From an unidentified eubacterium SCB49 (GTDB taxonomy: Bacteria > Bacteroidota > Bacteroidia > Flavobacteriales > Flavobacteriaceae), in contig ABCO01000001.1 of NCBI GenBank assembly GCA_000170815.1, forward strand, positions 186,001-250,000: a stretch of DNA of 64,000 nucleotides, written 5' to 3'. Positions within the stretch are counted from its first letter, which is position 1. Every line of letters starts with the position of its first letter. Shown in pieces: positions 36,246 through 44,329 of the stretch. Both the position numbers and the translations under genes were made by a program. Under the pieces are notes generated by a model. That model had not been told where the DNA came from, searched no databases, and saw nothing but the letters and a program-made list of their open reading frames with translations.

Positions 36246-37319
36246 ATGAAAAACACAGTACTCTTATGTTTATTTTGCTTAACAGCGCTAGGGATTAAAG
36301 CACAAGACCCTCAAATGTTTGAAGAAACCTGGTATTTAAGAAATGTTTTTTTTGATGGTTCTCAAACAAATACGCCTTTAAATGAAAATTTTAATTTAAC
36401 CCTAACAAGTAATAATGGTGTGTTTTCTTTTTCTGCTAATGGTGTAGAAAATGAACTCTCAGGGGCTGTGAATTTTAACGGGCAGACCCTACAATTTCAA
36501 GATGTAAGTGCCACATTATTAGATTGTGAACTAGCTAATTGTGATTATGAAACGCTTTATTTTTATTCTGTTTTAAGTGATAATCTTTCTGATAGAACAT
36601 TTAATTATACTGTAGATTTTTACAATAGTGGTAATGCCCAATTACGTATTTATAATAATACAACAGGGGTTCGTGCTTATTACACAAATAAGCCATTAGC
36701 GGTTAATACAGCACTTTTTCAAACTTGGTATTTATATTTAATGAGGTCAGATTTAGCTCCTGATACTCCTGTAGATCCATCATTATTAAGACAGGTTACA
36801 ATAAACGAAGACTTAACTTTTACCGCTATTGATAACTGTGCCGAATTATGGGGTGCTTTTGAGTATTATGAGGAATTTGTGAATGGTTTTTATTTGCAAT
36901 TACTTACTATTGAGAATGACGTGTCAGACTGCACGCCACCTTCTGGAGGTATGCTTTATTTTGGAGATGAAAATACACCTCTAACTGCTTTTTTAGAAAC
37001 CGAAGGTGAAACACAGCGTTTTTATTATGATGCAAATCCGGGTTTTGGTTGGTATTATAAAAACAATCTTCTTTCTGTAGAAGCGATTGCACTTGAAAAA
37101 ATTAAGGTGTATCCTAATCCAGTAAAAGAAACATTACAAATTTCGTCAAGTGAAATGTCACTTACCAGCATAGAGATTGTATCACTTCAAGGTAAGGTGT
37201 TAGCTACTTTTACAGATGCATTAGAACAAATTAACCTAAGTCATTTATCTAGCGGCGTTTATTTTATCAGGCTTATTTCGGGAGAAAACAGTGTGGTTAA
37301 AAAGTTTATTAAAAAATAG
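36246..37319 (+). CDS. Secreted protein with T9SS sorting domain, function unknown
   Basis: 357 residues. A signal peptide (LLCLFCLTALGIKAQ) is followed by two similar lipocalin-like beta-rich halves, each beginning with a Trp-Tyr-Leu strand (EETWYLRNVFFDG at about residue 28 and FQTWYLYLMRSD at about 158). The C-terminus is a type A T9SS sorting domain (KVYPNPVKETLQI to VVKKFIKK). A weak TATCTTTA promoter-like site is at 36220. No specific function recognised; the duplicated module suggests ligand binding. Confidence 0.8.
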   Translation: MKNTVLLCLFCLTALGIKAQDPQMFEETWYLRNVFFDGSQTNTPLNENFNLTLTSNNGVFSFSANGVENELSGAVNFNGQTLQFQDVSATLLDCELANCDYETLYFYSVLSDNLSDRTFNYTVDFYNSGNAQLRIYNNTTGVRAYYTNKPLAVNTALFQTWYLYLMRSDLAPDTPVDPSLLRQVTINEDLTFTAIDNCAELWGAFEYYEEFVNGFYLQLLTIENDVSDCTPPSGGMLYFGDENTPLTAFLETEGETQRFYYDANPGFGWYYKNNLLSVEAIALEKIKVYPNPVKETLQISSSEMSLTSIEIVSLQGKVLATFTDALEQINLSHLSSGVYFIRLISGENSVVKKFIKK

Positions 37320-37391
37320 CAGTTTAATTGATAATGGTTCTTGCAATCATTAATAGTAAGCTACAGCGGCATTTTTATCGTTGAAGATTAG

Positions 37392-37399
37392 TAAATTTG
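37392..37399 (+). promoter_or_regulatory. Candidate -7 element of hemJ
   Basis: TAAATTTG fits TAnnTTTG and lies only 4 bases before the GTG start, implying a very short or absent 5' leader. Confidence 0.4.
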
Positions 37400-37403
37400 C
37401 TTT

Positions 37404-37943
37404 GTGGAATACAATTATATAAAATCACTTCATTTAATTTTTGTCATAACCTGGTTTGCGGGGTTATTTTATATTGTACGTCTTTTTGTGTATCAAATAG
37501 AGGCGCAATCAAAAGAAAATCCTACCCGAAGTATTTTAAGCGAACAGTATAAAATTATGACCAAGCGGTTGTGGTATATTATCACTTGGCCTTCTATGGT
37601 TCTAGCTATAGGTTTTGCTATTTGGTTATTGGCTTTGCGCCCTTTTTGGCTTGCAGATGCTTGGATGCAAGTAAAGTTAGCCTTTGTGGTTGCGCTTATT
37701 TTCTACCACATAAAATGTCACCTCATTTTTAAGTCTCATTTTAACGGTATCTATAAACACTCATCAAACTGGATGCGTATGTTTAATGAAGGGGCAACAC
37801 TCATTTTGTTTTCGGTCGTGTTTTTAGTTATTCTGAAAAGTGCCGTTAATTGGATATATGGCACGGTTGGGATTGTTGTTTTCTCTATTATTTTAATGCT
37901 TGGCGTGAAGATGTACAAGCGGATTAGGGAGAAGAAGGAATAG
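37404..37943 (+). CDS. hemJ: Protoporphyrinogen IX oxidase HemJ (CopD-like membrane protein)
   Basis: 179 residues, GTG start. About four to five membrane segments. Conserved family points are the heme-ligating His in SLHLIFVITWFAGLFYIVRLFVYQ, RLWYIITWPSMVLAI, the KLAFVVALIFYHIKCH helix and SSNWMRMFNEGATLILF. HemJ oxidises protoporphyrinogen IX to protoporphyrin IX, the step before HemH, in bacteria without HemG/HemY. It completes the late pathway in this window. Confidence 0.88.
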   Translation: MEYNYIKSLHLIFVITWFAGLFYIVRLFVYQIEAQSKENPTRSILSEQYKIMTKRLWYIITWPSMVLAIGFAIWLLALRPFWLADAWMQVKLAFVVALIFYHIKCHLIFKSHFNGIYKHSSNWMRMFNEGATLILFSVVFLVILKSAVNWIYGTVGIVVFSIILMLGVKMYKRIREKKE

Positions 37944-38194
37944 AATATAGATAATAGAGTATGTAATATGGACGAAAAAAACCACATTTTGTTAGCAAGA
38001 GTGTCCTATATTCAACATTCTATTTGTGGCTAATTTGTAATAATGAAAGGCATCTTCAATAAATATAAAGGTTAAAATTTATCAGGAAACGATCCATATT
38101 CCATAAGCGCAGCGGTCTCTTTTTTATACTCTCGTTTTTGGTGTAATTATTGCTATCTTTCAATCGTTAATATTTCTGAAGTAATTAAAAACAT

Positions 38195-39655
38195 TTGAGA
38201 CTCTATACCCAATCTTTACGAAATCGTATTTTTCTATCTATGCTTGCCCTAGTGGTTATTGCATCTATTTTGATAGCAGTTGTAACGGTATATCAATATC
38301 AAGAAGAAGCAGAAGATTATCATAGAGAACGTTTAGAACGAAAACAAGAGAACATCACAAAGCACATTAAAGATATGCTTTATGAGACAACCTTCCCTGT
38401 AGAAACTGCCTATATTCCGTTAATATTTAAAGACAATATTTATAAGCTAAAACGCATTCATAATCTAGAATTGTATTTTTATGACTTAGAGGGGTCGTTA
38501 CTTAAATCTTCTAAGGCTTCGTTTGTTCGAGATACCACAAAAACATGTTTGTCTGCTAGGGTCATGAATGAGTTAACCATGTCTAGTAACAAAACATTTG
38601 TAGAGGAGTTTGAAGAAAATGGAGTTGAGTATCAGTCTAGTTATAGCTATATAACAGACGCTTCTTTTAAGCCACTTGCTATTTTAAACTTACCTTATAT
38701 AGAAGATGATGGTTTTATAAAAAGAGAGCTGCAAGAAAACCTAACACGCTTAGCCATTACCTATTTAATTATGTTAGGGATTGCCATTGCCTTGGCTTAC
38801 TTTTTGTCAAAATATATCACTAAATCGCTGAATACAATAAGTCAGAAAATAATAGACACTCGTTTAGACAAAAAAAATAAACGTATAAATGTGTCTAATA
38901 CAACAGAAGAGATAAGCAACCTCGTTAATGCGTATAACGGGATGATTGATGAGCTAGAAGCTAGTGCCGCAACACTTGCAGCAAATGAGCGAGAAGCTGC
39001 TTGGCGCGAGATGGCAAAACAAGTGGCTCACGAAATTAAAAATCCATTAACACCTATGCGATTAACGGTACAAAGTTTTCAGCGTAGATTTAACCCAGAA
39101 GATCCAGATATAGAGGCAAAATTAGCAGAGTATAGCAATACTTTAATACAGCAGATAGATGTAATGAGTTCTATAGCATCTGCTTTTTCTACGTATGCAC
39201 AGATGCCAGCGCAAAAAGATGAAACGCTAAATGTGGTAAAAACCTGTAAACTTGCGTTAGATATATTTAACGAACGCTATATTTATTTTACAAATAGTGA
39301 TGAAAAGATTATTGTAAAATTTGATCGCACACAACTTATACGTGTTTTAACAAACCTCGTTAAAAACAGCATACAGGCCATAGAACAAAATGGACCAGAA
39401 GACCCAAAGGTTGAAGTGCATATTTCTAAATTAGAAAAAGAAGTTGTAATCACTGTGAGTGATAACGGAATAGGCATTGCGCCAAATTTAACCGAAAAGA
39501 TTTTTGAGCCTAAGTTTACTACCAAAAATAGCGGAATGGGGCTCGGTCTTGCTATGGTAAAGACTATTGTAGAGAACTATCACGGAACCATCACAGTAGC
39601 TTCAGATCCTGGAGTAAAGACTACTTTTACAGTAAGAATACCTCGTCAATTGTAG
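38195..39655 (+). CDS. Sensor histidine kinase (NtrY-like)
   Basis: 486 residues, TTG start. The N-terminal membrane helix (FLSMLALVVIASILIAVVTVY), a periplasmic sensor domain of about 140 residues, and the second helix (LAITYLIMLGIAIALAYFLS) are followed by a HAMP segment. Then comes HisKA with the phospho-acceptor His279 (VAHEIKNPLTPMR) and HATPase_c (NLVKNSIQAIEQN, DNGIGIAPNL, KFTTKNSGMGLGLAMVKTIVE). No response regulator is adjacent. Signal unknown. Confidence 0.9.
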   Translation: MRLYTQSLRNRIFLSMLALVVIASILIAVVTVYQYQEEAEDYHRERLERKQENITKHIKDMLYETTFPVETAYIPLIFKDNIYKLKRIHNLELYFYDLEGSLLKSSKASFVRDTTKTCLSARVMNELTMSSNKTFVEEFEENGVEYQSSYSYITDASFKPLAILNLPYIEDDGFIKRELQENLTRLAITYLIMLGIAIALAYFLSKYITKSLNTISQKIIDTRLDKKNKRINVSNTTEEISNLVNAYNGMIDELEASAATLAANEREAAWREMAKQVAHEIKNPLTPMRLTVQSFQRRFNPEDPDIEAKLAEYSNTLIQQIDVMSSIASAFSTYAQMPAQKDETLNVVKTCKLALDIFNERYIYFTNSDEKIIVKFDRTQLIRVLTNLVKNSIQAIEQNGPEDPKVEVHISKLEKEVVITVSDNGIGIAPNLTEKIFEPKFTTKNSGMGLGLAMVKTIVENYHGTITVASDPGVKTTFTVRIPRQL

Positions 39656-39700
39656 GTAAATGCTTATTTTTATACTTTATAATAATCACAATTTTACATC

Positions 39701-40483
39701 ATGAGTTTTTCAAATATTCTAAGTACATCTACTAACGGAATCGCAACCATCACGATTAACAGACCTTCTAAGTTAAACGCTTTAAATAGTGTCACGATTA
39801 AAGAGTTGCACGATGCTTTTGACGCGGCAGATGAAGATCAAAGCGTTAAAGTGATTATTATTACAGGTAGTGGTGAGAAAGCTTTTGTTGCAGGAGCAGA
39901 CATCAGTGAGTTTGCAGATTTTAGCGAAGCAGAAGGCGGAAAACTAGCGGCGCAAGGGCAAGCTTTATTGTTTGATTTTGTCGCAAATTTAAGCACTCCA
40001 GTTATTGCAGCCGTAAACGGTTTTGCATTGGGTGGTGGTCTTGAGTTAGCAATGTCAGCACATTTTAGAGTAGCCAGTGATAACGCAAAAATGGGATTGC
40101 CAGAAGTGTCTCTAGGAGTGATTCCTGGATATGGAGGTACACAACGCTTACCACAATTAGTAGGTAAAGGGCGTGCTATGGAAATGATAATGACCGCAGG
40201 AATGATTGATGCAAACAAAGCATTAGATTATGGCTTAGTAAACCACGTAACTACACTAGAAGAACTTATCCCTTTTGTAGAAAAAATAGCAAGTAAAATT
40301 ATGCGCAACTCGCCAGTTGCTATAAGTGCCGCTATTTCTGCAATTAACGCAGGCTTTGAAAATGGCGTAGATGGTTTTAAAGCCGAAATAACAGCGTTTG
40401 GTAACTGTTTTGGTACCGAAGACTTTGCAGAAGGAACACAAGCATTTTTAAACAAAAGAAAAGCAGAATTTCCTGGAAAATAG
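39701..40483 (+). CDS. Enoyl-CoA hydratase/isomerase (crotonase family)
   Basis: 260 residues. It hydrates trans-2-enoyl-CoA in fatty-acid or butyrate-type degradation. The oxyanion-hole segments KAFVAGADISEF (about 62-73) and VNGFALGGGLELAMSAHFRVAS are present, and the catalytic Glu lies in GLPEVSLGVIPGYGGTQRLP. Length fits the family. Single-gene unit ending in a good terminator at 40503. Confidence 0.93.
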   Translation: MSFSNILSTSTNGIATITINRPSKLNALNSVTIKELHDAFDAADEDQSVKVIIITGSGEKAFVAGADISEFADFSEAEGGKLAAQGQALLFDFVANLSTPVIAAVNGFALGGGLELAMSAHFRVASDNAKMGLPEVSLGVIPGYGGTQRLPQLVGKGRAMEMIMTAGMIDANKALDYGLVNHVTTLEELIPFVEKIASKIMRNSPVAISAAISAINAGFENGVDGFKAEITAFGNCFGTEDFAEGTQAFLNKRKAEFPGK

Positions 40484-40502
40484 TAATACCCACAAATAAG
40501 TT

Positions 40503-40540
40503 AAAACCTTGAAGTAGTGTACTGCTTCAAGGTTTTTTGT
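40503..40540 (+). terminator. Terminator after the crotonase gene
   Basis: AAAACCTTGAAGTAG pairs with CTGCTTCAAGGTTTT (one G-T pair) around a 4-base loop, followed by TTGTTTT, 20 bases after the stop. Confidence 0.85.
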
Positions 40541-40563
40541 TTTATAATATCTGAAATGTAAAT

Positions 40564-40580
40564 CCTTTTAAAATTAGGTG
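40564..40580 (+). repeat. 17-bp direct repeat, left copy
   Basis: CCTTTTAAAATTAGGTG, identical to 41864-41880, exactly 1300 bases away. Weaker similarity continues for about 18 bases. The two copies flank the REP-bounded accessory patch. Confidence 0.5.
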
Positions 40581-40767
40581 TGTAGAATACAATTTCTTTT
40601 TGAGATGCTTATAGGAAGCACCAACTTGGGCTTAGGTTTGTTATGACTTTTTGTATATAATGCTTGGCATTACTTCTATGAAGTTTAAAGACTTCTATAA
40701 TAAAATTGTATCGGCGCTTTAAATAAAAAAACCGCCACAAAAGACGGTTGTATTTCTTACTGTTATT

Positions 40768-40814
40768 TAAGGATGCGTGACGGCACTAGTTACAAACTAG
40801 CGCTAGCGGGGGCC
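40768..40814 (+). repeat. REP-like palindromic element, copy 4 (subtype 1)
   Basis: Tail GGATGCGTGACGGC, hairpin CTAGTT-ACA-AACTAG, CGCTAGCG, five G. Nearly identical to copy 1 at 1786-1831. A short hairpin (AACCGCC/GACGGTT, 40730-40749) lies just upstream. With copy 5 it forms an inverted pair whose G-runs face inward. Confidence 0.75.
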
Positions 40815-41029
40815 TGTAAAGTATGTTTCTAAAAACATACTTCTAATAGAAAACTAAAAAGTAACACTAATAAATGATATTGCTTTTTATCTGTAATCTA
40901 AATTTTTAAAGACTATTCTTTAACTAGTTCACTTTCAATACAATTCCTTATAAGGAACACAATATTGTAAAATTACCATAGATATAGCACCGCTTCGCTT
41001 TAAACGTTAAATAATCACTTTTTTATTTT

Positions 41030-41494
41030 TTACCAATACATGGAGGCAAATCGACCTTCTTTTTTGGCAACATATGTTTTGTAAGTAGAATTTAATAAAA
41101 ATAGAATACTAAAAATAGGGTAATAATATTCTTTATAAATAAAAAAATAAATACACAAATCAATTATTAAACCTATTGCTATAAAAACCTTTAAAGTACT
41201 CCTTAATCTATATTGTTCTTTTTTGATTAAATATAAAACTGACGGAAAAATATAATTCTTGAAATCGTAATGAGCTTCTTGCTTAGATGGTGTTGAATAA
41301 TCAGTGATATTTATTTTTTCAAAATATTCCAACAATAATATTATTAATTTTTCAACTTCGGGAGTATTGTATTTAGTTAGGCTATTTGCTATGTTATTTA
41401 TTGACTTCACATGAAACCTATTTTTAGACTTTACAGTTTTGACCTTCAGATTAAATTTACAAAGCTTATTTTTTAACTCTTCATTAACACCCAT
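41030..41494 (-). CDS. Hypothetical membrane protein within a REP-bounded patch
   Basis: 154 residues. The N-terminal half is basic and helical (KLCKFNLKVKTVKSKNRFHVKSINNIANSLTKYN reads as separate short helices). Two adjacent membrane helices lie at about residues 107-140 (LKVFIAIGLIIDLCIYFFIY, YPIFSILFLLNSTY). No known family. It is the only gene between REP copies 4 and 5 and is more AT-rich than the flanking genes, so it is probably an acquired gene. Confidence 0.6.
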   Translation of the reverse strand: MGVNEELKNKLCKFNLKVKTVKSKNRFHVKSINNIANSLTKYNTPEVEKLIILLLEYFEKINITDYSTPSKQEAHYDFKNYIFPSVLYLIKKEQYRLRSTLKVFIAIGLIIDLCIYFFIYKEYYYPIFSILFLLNSTYKTYVAKKEGRFASMYW

Positions 41495-41531
41495 ATTTAT
41501 TTGACAACTTTTGAAGTTCCATTAATTATGC

Positions 41532-41570
41532 CCTCGCTAGCGCTAGTTTGTAACTAGTGCCCGCAAACAA
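41532..41570 (-). repeat. REP-like palindromic element, copy 5 (subtype 2)
   Basis: On the minus strand: TTGTTTGCGGGCACTAG then the hairpin core and CGCTAGCG. Tail and core match copy 2 (1929-1966) base for base over about 36 bases. Confidence 0.75.
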
Positions 41571-41592
41571 GCTAAAGATATTATATATTATT

Positions 41593-41735
41593 CTAAAAAT
41601 CCAATGTCATTATTTTTAATATAGCATGGTCTTCTGCAAAATTTCTTGTAATGAGTATTTCCAATCTATTGGGTTTGTTACAAAACTCACAAAGTGCGCC
41701 GCACTAGGATTGTTAAATTTATATTTTCTACTCAT
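41593..41735 (-). pseudogene. Remnant of a REP-associated tyrosine transposase (RAYT/TnpA-REP)
   Basis: From the ATG at 41735 the frame reads MSRKYKFNNPSAAHFVSF, the typical N-terminus of Bacteroidota RAYT (IS200-like Y1) transposases, then jumps directly to NPIDWKYS, a C-terminal RAYT motif. After a frameshift near 41650 the next frame reads RNFAEDHAILKI and ends at a TAG at 41593, again the usual RAYT C-terminus. The whole catalytic middle (HUH motif and Tyr) has been deleted, leaving about 143 bases. It lies between REP copies 5 and 6, as expected for a RAYT locus. Confidence 0.7.
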
Positions 41736-41750
41736 AATACCACAAAATAC

Positions 41751-41785
41751 AAAAAGCTATGACAGATGACTATTATAGCTTTTTG
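41751..41785 (+). terminator. Hairpin AAAAAGCTAT / ATAGCTTTTT
   Basis: 10-bp perfect stem with a 14-base loop followed by GTTT. No gene on the plus strand precedes it closely. It may be left over from the decayed transposase locus. Confidence 0.5.
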
Positions 41786-41810
41786 TTTATTATCTATTGA
41801 CTTGCTCACT

Positions 41811-41850
41811 CATAACGCCACTAGTTAAAAACTAGCGGTAGCCATACTAG
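41811..41850 (+). repeat. REP-like palindromic element, copy 6 (degenerate)
   Basis: GCCACTAGTT-AAA-AACTAGCGG keeps the stem with an altered loop. The tail TTGCTCACTCATAACG resembles that of copy 3. A separate GGCTGGGGGCC follows at 41854. Confidence 0.55.
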
Positions 41851-41863
41851 GACTGGCTGGGGG

Positions 41864-41880
41864 CCTTTTAAAATTAGGTG
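41864..41880 (+). repeat. 17-bp direct repeat, right copy
   Basis: CCTTTTAAAATTAGGTG, identical to 40564-40580. It lies immediately upstream of the promoter of the TPR-AraC gene, so the left copy may be a duplicated promoter-upstream piece. Confidence 0.5.
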
Positions 41881-41895
41881 CGCAACACATAATTC

Positions 41896-41924
41896 TTGTT
41901 AAAAAGGTTAAATGGCTATATTTG
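41896..41924 (+). promoter_or_regulatory. Promoter of the TPR-AraC regulator gene
   Basis: TTG (41896-41898), 18-base spacer, TATATTTG (41917-41924): a near-consensus Bacteroidota promoter 42 bases before the ATG. Confidence 0.55.
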
Positions 41925-41966
41925 GCGTCTATGTAACTCATTACCATATTTAGAGACTGATCTCTT

Positions 41967-43682
41967 ATGTACAGACTACTATTCATTATTTTCTTTCTTT
42001 TTACAACGGGAACTCTTTCTGCTCAAACAGACACACTTGCCAGCAAAAACTACCATGAATTATCAGATATAATACGCCAATATCAATATAAGGATACTAC
42101 CAGTGCACTTGCGGTTACTAGGTATTATATAGAAAAAGCGATATCAGAAAAGCAGACAGAAAGAGAGTGGGAGGGAATTTACACCATGGGAATGATTCAT
42201 TATCAAGAGCGTAACCTGAAGTATAGCATTAAATACGAAAATAAATTACTTGATTTTATTAATAATGATGATCCTGAAGCTCAAGCACTAAAATTTGAAA
42301 CTTACTTTAGTGTAGGTGCATTCAATTTACATGAGGGTACACTAGGGAGAGCTCTTAATTATTTTACGAAAGCAAAAGACGAAGCGAAGCAAAATGACAA
42401 TCTAAACCAGCTACAGCGTTCTTATTTTATGATTAATCTCATTCAGGCAATGAGTGGAGATTTTGAAAATGCTATAAATACTCAAAAAGAACTCTTATTT
42501 AAGATAGCGCAAACAGATACAAATAACATAAAAACCTCACAACGTGAAGAATTATATTTTAGAGTATATTCTAGTTTGGGAGACACATATTTAAAAGCTA
42601 AAAACGCAGATTCGTCAAGGCATTATGCTGCAAAAGCTTTAAATGAAATAAAAAAAACAAACGATACGTGTAGAATTAAGTATGCCTATAGATTATTGAG
42701 TGATGCTTACATTGAAAATAAACTTTATGCAAAGGCAAAAAAATATGTAGACTCTTCAACCCTATTTTGCAGGCCTTTTTCAAAGCGTGATAGTTTAATG
42801 CTTGGTGGATTATATGGAAAGATATATCTAGGTCAAGGAGATTATAAAAAATCGATTTCTGCTCTAGAAAATGGTATTAATTCTTATAATGTGCTAGAGG
42901 GTGAAGAGGGTTTTATGGACGACTTATACTATGTGCTGGCGACGGCTTATAAAGAAGACGGAAATATAGAACAAGCGGGGTATTATTTAGGAAAACATAT
43001 ACACAGCCAGAATGAATATGCTTTTATTAAAGATACCATACAACAAAATTTTAGAGAACAGGAAATTAACAGTTTTAAGGCAGAATTAAATAAACTTGAG
43101 CAGGAAAAAGAGAGTCAAAAATCTAATCTTAACTATTTGTTATTAGCGGGTTCAATAATCATCTTAACCTTGTTGTTTTTTCTGCTGAAATTTTACAGAA
43201 GTAAAAAAGCAAACGAAGTTAAATTTGAAGCCTTGCTTTCAAAAATACAAGCCGCTAAGTCTCCTTCAGAAATTATTGATACCAAAGATGAGGTGTTAGA
43301 AGAGAAAGCAACTAGCGATGTATCTCCAGAAGTAACAGCGCAAATATTGGACGGTCTTAAAAAACTTGAAGAGAAAGAATACTTTTTAAAACAAGAGTGT
43401 AACTCTTATAATGTGGCTAAAAAGATAAACACAAATACCTCTTACCTTTCTAAAGTAATCAACTCACATTACGGCAAAAACTTTAATACTTATATTAATG
43501 ATTTGCGTATCAATTATGCCATTGTACGTTTAAAAAATGATGTGTTTTTTAGGTCTTTCTCTATACAGGCCATTGCAGAAGAAGTTGGCTATAAAAGTGC
43601 CGATAGTTTTACGAAATACTTCAAAAAAGATACAGGTCTTAATCCTTCGTTCTACATAAAGAACATTAAGAATATAACCTAA
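41967..43682 (+). CDS. Membrane-bound TPR-containing AraC-type regulator
   Basis: 571 residues. A signal peptide (LLFIIFFLFTTGTLSAQ) leads into about 330 residues of tetratricopeptide-like helices in the periplasm, then a coiled-coil stretch (NSFKAELNKLEQEKESQK), one membrane helix (YLLLAGSIIILTLLFFLLKFY, about 390-411), and a cytoplasmic AraC-type HTH domain (YNVAKKINTNTSYLSKVINSHYGKNFNTYINDLR, IAEEVGYKSADSFTKYFKKDTGLNPSFY). It would sense an envelope signal and act directly on DNA. Common in Bacteroidota; targets unknown. Confidence 0.9.
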   Translation: MYRLLFIIFFLFTTGTLSAQTDTLASKNYHELSDIIRQYQYKDTTSALAVTRYYIEKAISEKQTEREWEGIYTMGMIHYQERNLKYSIKYENKLLDFINNDDPEAQALKFETYFSVGAFNLHEGTLGRALNYFTKAKDEAKQNDNLNQLQRSYFMINLIQAMSGDFENAINTQKELLFKIAQTDTNNIKTSQREELYFRVYSSLGDTYLKAKNADSSRHYAAKALNEIKKTNDTCRIKYAYRLLSDAYIENKLYAKAKKYVDSSTLFCRPFSKRDSLMLGGLYGKIYLGQGDYKKSISALENGINSYNVLEGEEGFMDDLYYVLATAYKEDGNIEQAGYYLGKHIHSQNEYAFIKDTIQQNFREQEINSFKAELNKLEQEKESQKSNLNYLLLAGSIIILTLLFFLLKFYRSKKANEVKFEALLSKIQAAKSPSEIIDTKDEVLEEKATSDVSPEVTAQILDGLKKLEEKEYFLKQECNSYNVAKKINTNTSYLSKVINSHYGKNFNTYINDLRINYAIVRLKNDVFFRSFSIQAIAEEVGYKSADSFTKYFKKDTGLNPSFYIKNIKNIT

Positions 43683-43752
43683 CTATTTTTTGAAACAGCA
43701 TACTCTTTTTACAACTTCGGAAATACCAAAAATACATCAAAACACCACTTTT

Positions 43753-43778
43753 AACCCCAAATTTATAAATTTAGGGTT
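43753..43778 (+). terminator. Hairpin after the TPR-AraC gene
   Basis: AACCCCAAATTTA pairs with TAAATTTAGGGTT (one mismatch) and is followed by GCTGTTTTTTC. Confidence 0.65.
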
Positions 43779-43851
43779 GCTGTTTTTTCAATCATTAAAA
43801 TTTCCGAAGAAAACCTACAATCCCTTTAAATTAAACGTGTAGCGTGATTTT

Positions 43852-43887
43852 GAGCCTGCCCTATTTTTCTAAAAATGGGCAGGCTTC
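43852..43887 (+). terminator. Strong GC-rich hairpin
   Basis: GAGCCTGCCC and GGGCAGGCTTC form the outer stem and ATTTTT/AAAAAT the inner one; CTCTTTATT follows. Between the TPR-AraC gene and the micro-ORFs. Confidence 0.65.
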
Positions 43888-44004
43888 TCTTTATTAAAGT
43901 GTTTTTATGCCAGATGTTTGTACCATCAAAACGAAACAATAACGATCTCGAAATCTTTGGGAATTTAAAACCACTTATTATAAAAACTAAAACCAAAAAA
44001 GACC

Positions 44005-44139
44005 ATAATTAAACTATCAATATCCCTTGTTTTTGGACTACTTGTAGGCTTTAGAATAGGGAAATATGTAAAAGGACAAACACTTGAAAATCCAAATACA
44101 GAACTCATTAAAAATCAAACGTATGAAAACAAATAGCAC
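44005..44139 (+). pseudogene. Micro-ORF 1: small membrane peptide without a normal start codon
   Basis: The frame reads TIIKLSISLVFGLLVGFRIGKYVKGQ and ends ENPNTELIKNQTYENK at a TAG (44137-44139). It looks like a one-helix membrane peptide, but no ATG, GTG or TTG precedes it; where an ATG-AAA-AAG start would be expected the sequence is CCA-AAA-AAG. Either the start was lost or a rare ATT/ATA is used. Its end overlaps the ATG of the next micro-ORF. Confidence 0.35.
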
Positions 44140-44224
44140 AGTACGAAAAATTCAATTCATCAAATTCGGAATCGGAATTCTAGTTGGAATTTCTATATAC
44201 TTAATTGTTAAGCTAATTTTCTAA
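44123..44224 (+). CDS. Micro-ORF 2: 33-residue single-helix membrane peptide
   Basis: ATG at 44123 overlapping the end of micro-ORF 1. The product has a basic N-terminus (MKTNSTVRKIQFIKFG) and one hydrophobic helix (IGILVGISIYLIVKLIF). Tandem arrangement and clean hydrophobic design suggest a real small protein, but there is no family match I can name. Confidence 0.4.
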   Translation: MKTNSTVRKIQFIKFGIGILVGISIYLIVKLIF

Positions 44225-44236
44225 ACAAGAAACATC

Positions 44237-44290
44237 ATGACGAGCATCATTAACTTTTTAATTTCAATCACACTTATTATTTTAGGATAG
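44237..44290 (+). CDS. Micro-ORF 3: 17-residue hydrophobic peptide
   Basis: ATG at 44237 in AACATCATG, 12 bases after micro-ORF 2; product MTSIINFLISITLIILG. Third in a chain of hydrophobic small frames leading to the TraB gene. It could be a chance ORF. Confidence 0.2.
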   Translation: MTSIINFLISITLIILG

Positions 44291-44329
44291 ACCTAAAATT
44301 CAACTAAAAAAACATTAAATTTATATCTT

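Noticed and set aside
39838..40455. Minus-strand ORFs over the crotonase gene
   Set aside because: The plus-strand crotonase frame has all catalytic motifs; the antisense frames are shadows.
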